A stretch of DNA of 64,000 nt from Citrobacter sp. 18056. GTDB lineage: Bacteria; Pseudomonadota; Gammaproteobacteria; Enterobacterales; Enterobacteriaceae. The notes beneath the pieces are model-generated. The model saw nothing but the letters and a program-made list of their open reading frames with translations, was not told the origin of the DNA and ran no database searches. A program made the translations under genes and the position numbers. The DNA is taken from positions 62,001 through 126,000 of the forward strand of contig CACSJR010000003.1 in assembly GCA_902706235.1 (NCBI GenBank), written 5' to 3'. Of the stretch, positions 62,823-64,000 are shown one piece after another; the stretch's first letter is position 1, and each line of letters begins with the position of its first letter.

Positions 62823-64000
62823 ATGGCTGACTCCAGTCCTGAACGTCGTTTTACCCGTATCGACAGGCTTCCCCCTTACGTATTCAATATCACAGCTGAG
62901 CTGAAAATGGCTGCGCGTCGGCGCGGCGAAGACATTATCGACTTCAGCATGGGTAATCCCGACGGGGCTACGCCGCCGCATATTGTCGAAAAACTCTGTA
63001 CCGTGGCTCAGCGCCCGGATACCCATGGCTACTCCACGTCTCGCGGGATCCCACGCCTGCGCCGGGCGATTTCGCGCTGGTATAAAGACCGTTATGACGT
63101 TGAAATTGACCCCGAAAGCGAAGCTATCGTCACCATCGGTTCGAAAGAGGGGCTGGCGCACCTGATGCTGGCGACGCTGGATCACGGTGATACCGTGCTG
63201 GTGCCGAACCCAAGCTATCCGATTCATATTTATGGCGCTGTGATTGCCGGGGCGCAGGTGCGTTCCGTGCCGTTGGTGGAAGGCGTCGACTTCTTTAACG
63301 AACTCGAACGCGCCATTCGTGAAAGTTACCCGAAACCGAAGATGATGATCCTCGGCTTCCCGTCGAACCCGACCGCGCAGTGCGTTGAGCTGGATTTCTT
63401 CGAGAAAGTAGTCGCGCTGGCGAAGCGCTACAACGTGCTGGTGGTGCATGATTTAGCCTACGCCGATATCGTTTACGACGGCTGGAAAGCGCCGTCGATC
63501 ATGGAGGTTCCTGGCGCACGTGATGTCGCTGTGGAGTTCTTCACGCTGTCGAAAAGCTACAACATGGCAGGCTGGCGCATCGGTTTCATGGTCGGCAACA
63601 AAGAGCTGGTTAACGCACTGGCCCGTATCAAAAGCTATCATGATTACGGTACCTTTACGCCGCTGCAGGTGGCGGCGATTGCTGCACTGGAAGGCGATCA
63701 GCAGTGCGTGCTGGATATCGCTGAGCAGTACCGTCGCCGTCGTGACGTGCTGGTTAAAGGCTTGCATGAGGCCGGATGGATGGTCGACATGCCGAAGGCG
63801 TCGATGTACGTCTGGGCGAAAATACCGGAACAGTACGCCGCAATGGGCTCGCTGGAGTTTGCGAAAAAGATGCTGCAGGACGCGAAAGTCTGCGTTTCAC
63901 CGGGGGTTGGTTTTGGCGACTACGGCGACACGCACGTGCGCTTTGCGTTGATTGAAAACCGGGACCGAATCCGTCAGGCCGTTCGTGGAATTAAAGCGAT
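62823..64000 (+). CDS. alaC: Glutamate-pyruvate aminotransferase AlaC (3' end beyond window)
   Basis: Class I PLP aminotransferase that makes alanine from pyruvate and glutamate. 392 codons are inside the window, still open at the end; the E. coli protein has 412 residues. The N-terminus is [16 protein letters not shown]. The PLP lysine is near residue 244 in [15 protein letters not shown], and [12 protein letters not shown] and the substrate-binding Arg region near THVRFAL are present. It is divergent from the pyruvate sensor ypdA, a fitting neighbour since its substrate is pyruvate. Confidence 0.97.
   Translation, partial: MADSSPERRFTRIDRLPPYVFNITAELKMAARRRGEDIIDFSMGNPDGATPPHIVEKLCTVAQRPDTHGYSTSRGIPRLRRAISRWYKDRYDVEIDPESEAIVTIGSKEGLAHLMLATLDHGDTVLVPNPSYPIHIYGAVIAGAQVRSVPLVEGVDFFNELERAIRESYPKPKMMILGFPSNPTAQCVELDFFEKVVALAKRYNVLVVHDLAYADIVYDGWKAPSIMEVPGARDVAVEFFTLSKSYNMAGWRIGFMVGNKELVNALARIKSYHDYGTFTPLQVAAIAALEGDQQCVLDIAEQYRRRRDVLVKGLHEAGWMVDMPKASMYVWAKIPEQYAAMGSLEFAKKMLQDAKVCVSPGVGFGDYGDTHVRFALIENRDRIRQAVRGIKA

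Overview
The window is a continuous stretch of chromosome from a gamma-proteobacterium of the family Enterobacteriaceae. Gene order follows the Escherichia coli/Salmonella backbone from bamC-purC to alaC, nearly every backbone protein is instantly recognisable, and REP elements, PurR, Cra, MntR and TyrR-like operators are of the enteric type. Several features point away from E. coli itself and towards the Enterobacter/Lelliottia/Kosakonia side of the family: an ipdC gene, a FlxA-like gene in place of xapABR, nudI next to yfeX, and no eut, murQP or fry genes where E. coli has them. I cannot name the species. I saw no prophage, insertion sequence, integrase or CRISPR array.

Layout. 1-7.8 kb: end of bamC, purC under a PurR box, ypfJ-tmcA, ypfH, an extra CspA-type cold-shock gene with a long cold-box leader, then the leftward yffB-dapE-ypfN operon and the 19-codon gene ypfM. 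7.8-16 kb: acrD, nudK-ypfG, a BIME and the leftward talA-tktB pair. 16-23 kb: maeB, amiA-hemF, ypeA-yfeZ, the probably sigma-E-driven lipoprotein gene yfeY, and the DyP peroxidase yfeX. 23-34 kb: nudI, cysPUWA, then a three-gene cassette (RhaR-like AraC regulator, MFS transporter, cytoplasmic GH78 alpha-L-rhamnosidase), then cysM and pdxK. The cassette separates cysM from the sulfate/thiosulfate operon. 34-43 kb: crr-ptsI-ptsH (leftward, with a Cra box), cysK, cysZ, zipA and ligA-ypeB. 43-49 kb: yfeH, yfeR, the flxA-like gene behind a near-consensus FliA promoter, a leftward tRNA operon (three Val, one Lys), gltX, yfeC-yfeD, and a rightward tRNA-Ala pair. 49-55 kb: pdeA, nupC, mntH (Fur and MntR sites) and ypeC. 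55-64 kb: a divergent pair, an aldo/keto reductase and ipdC, whose shared 174-bp spacer carries a TyrR-type box and a LacI/GalR-type palindrome; then yfeO, glk (Cra box), the pyruvate-sensing pair ypdB-ypdA, and alaC cut by the window end.

How the genes fit together. Much of the window serves sulfur assimilation (cysPUWA, cysM, cysK, cysZ) and central sugar metabolism (ptsHI-crr, glk, tktB, talA, maeB, ypdAB, alaC). The accessory additions look like plant- or soil-associated functions: rhamnoside hydrolysis, indole-3-pyruvate decarboxylation (the step towards indole acetic acid or aromatic alcohols), and a motility-coupled small coiled-coil protein.
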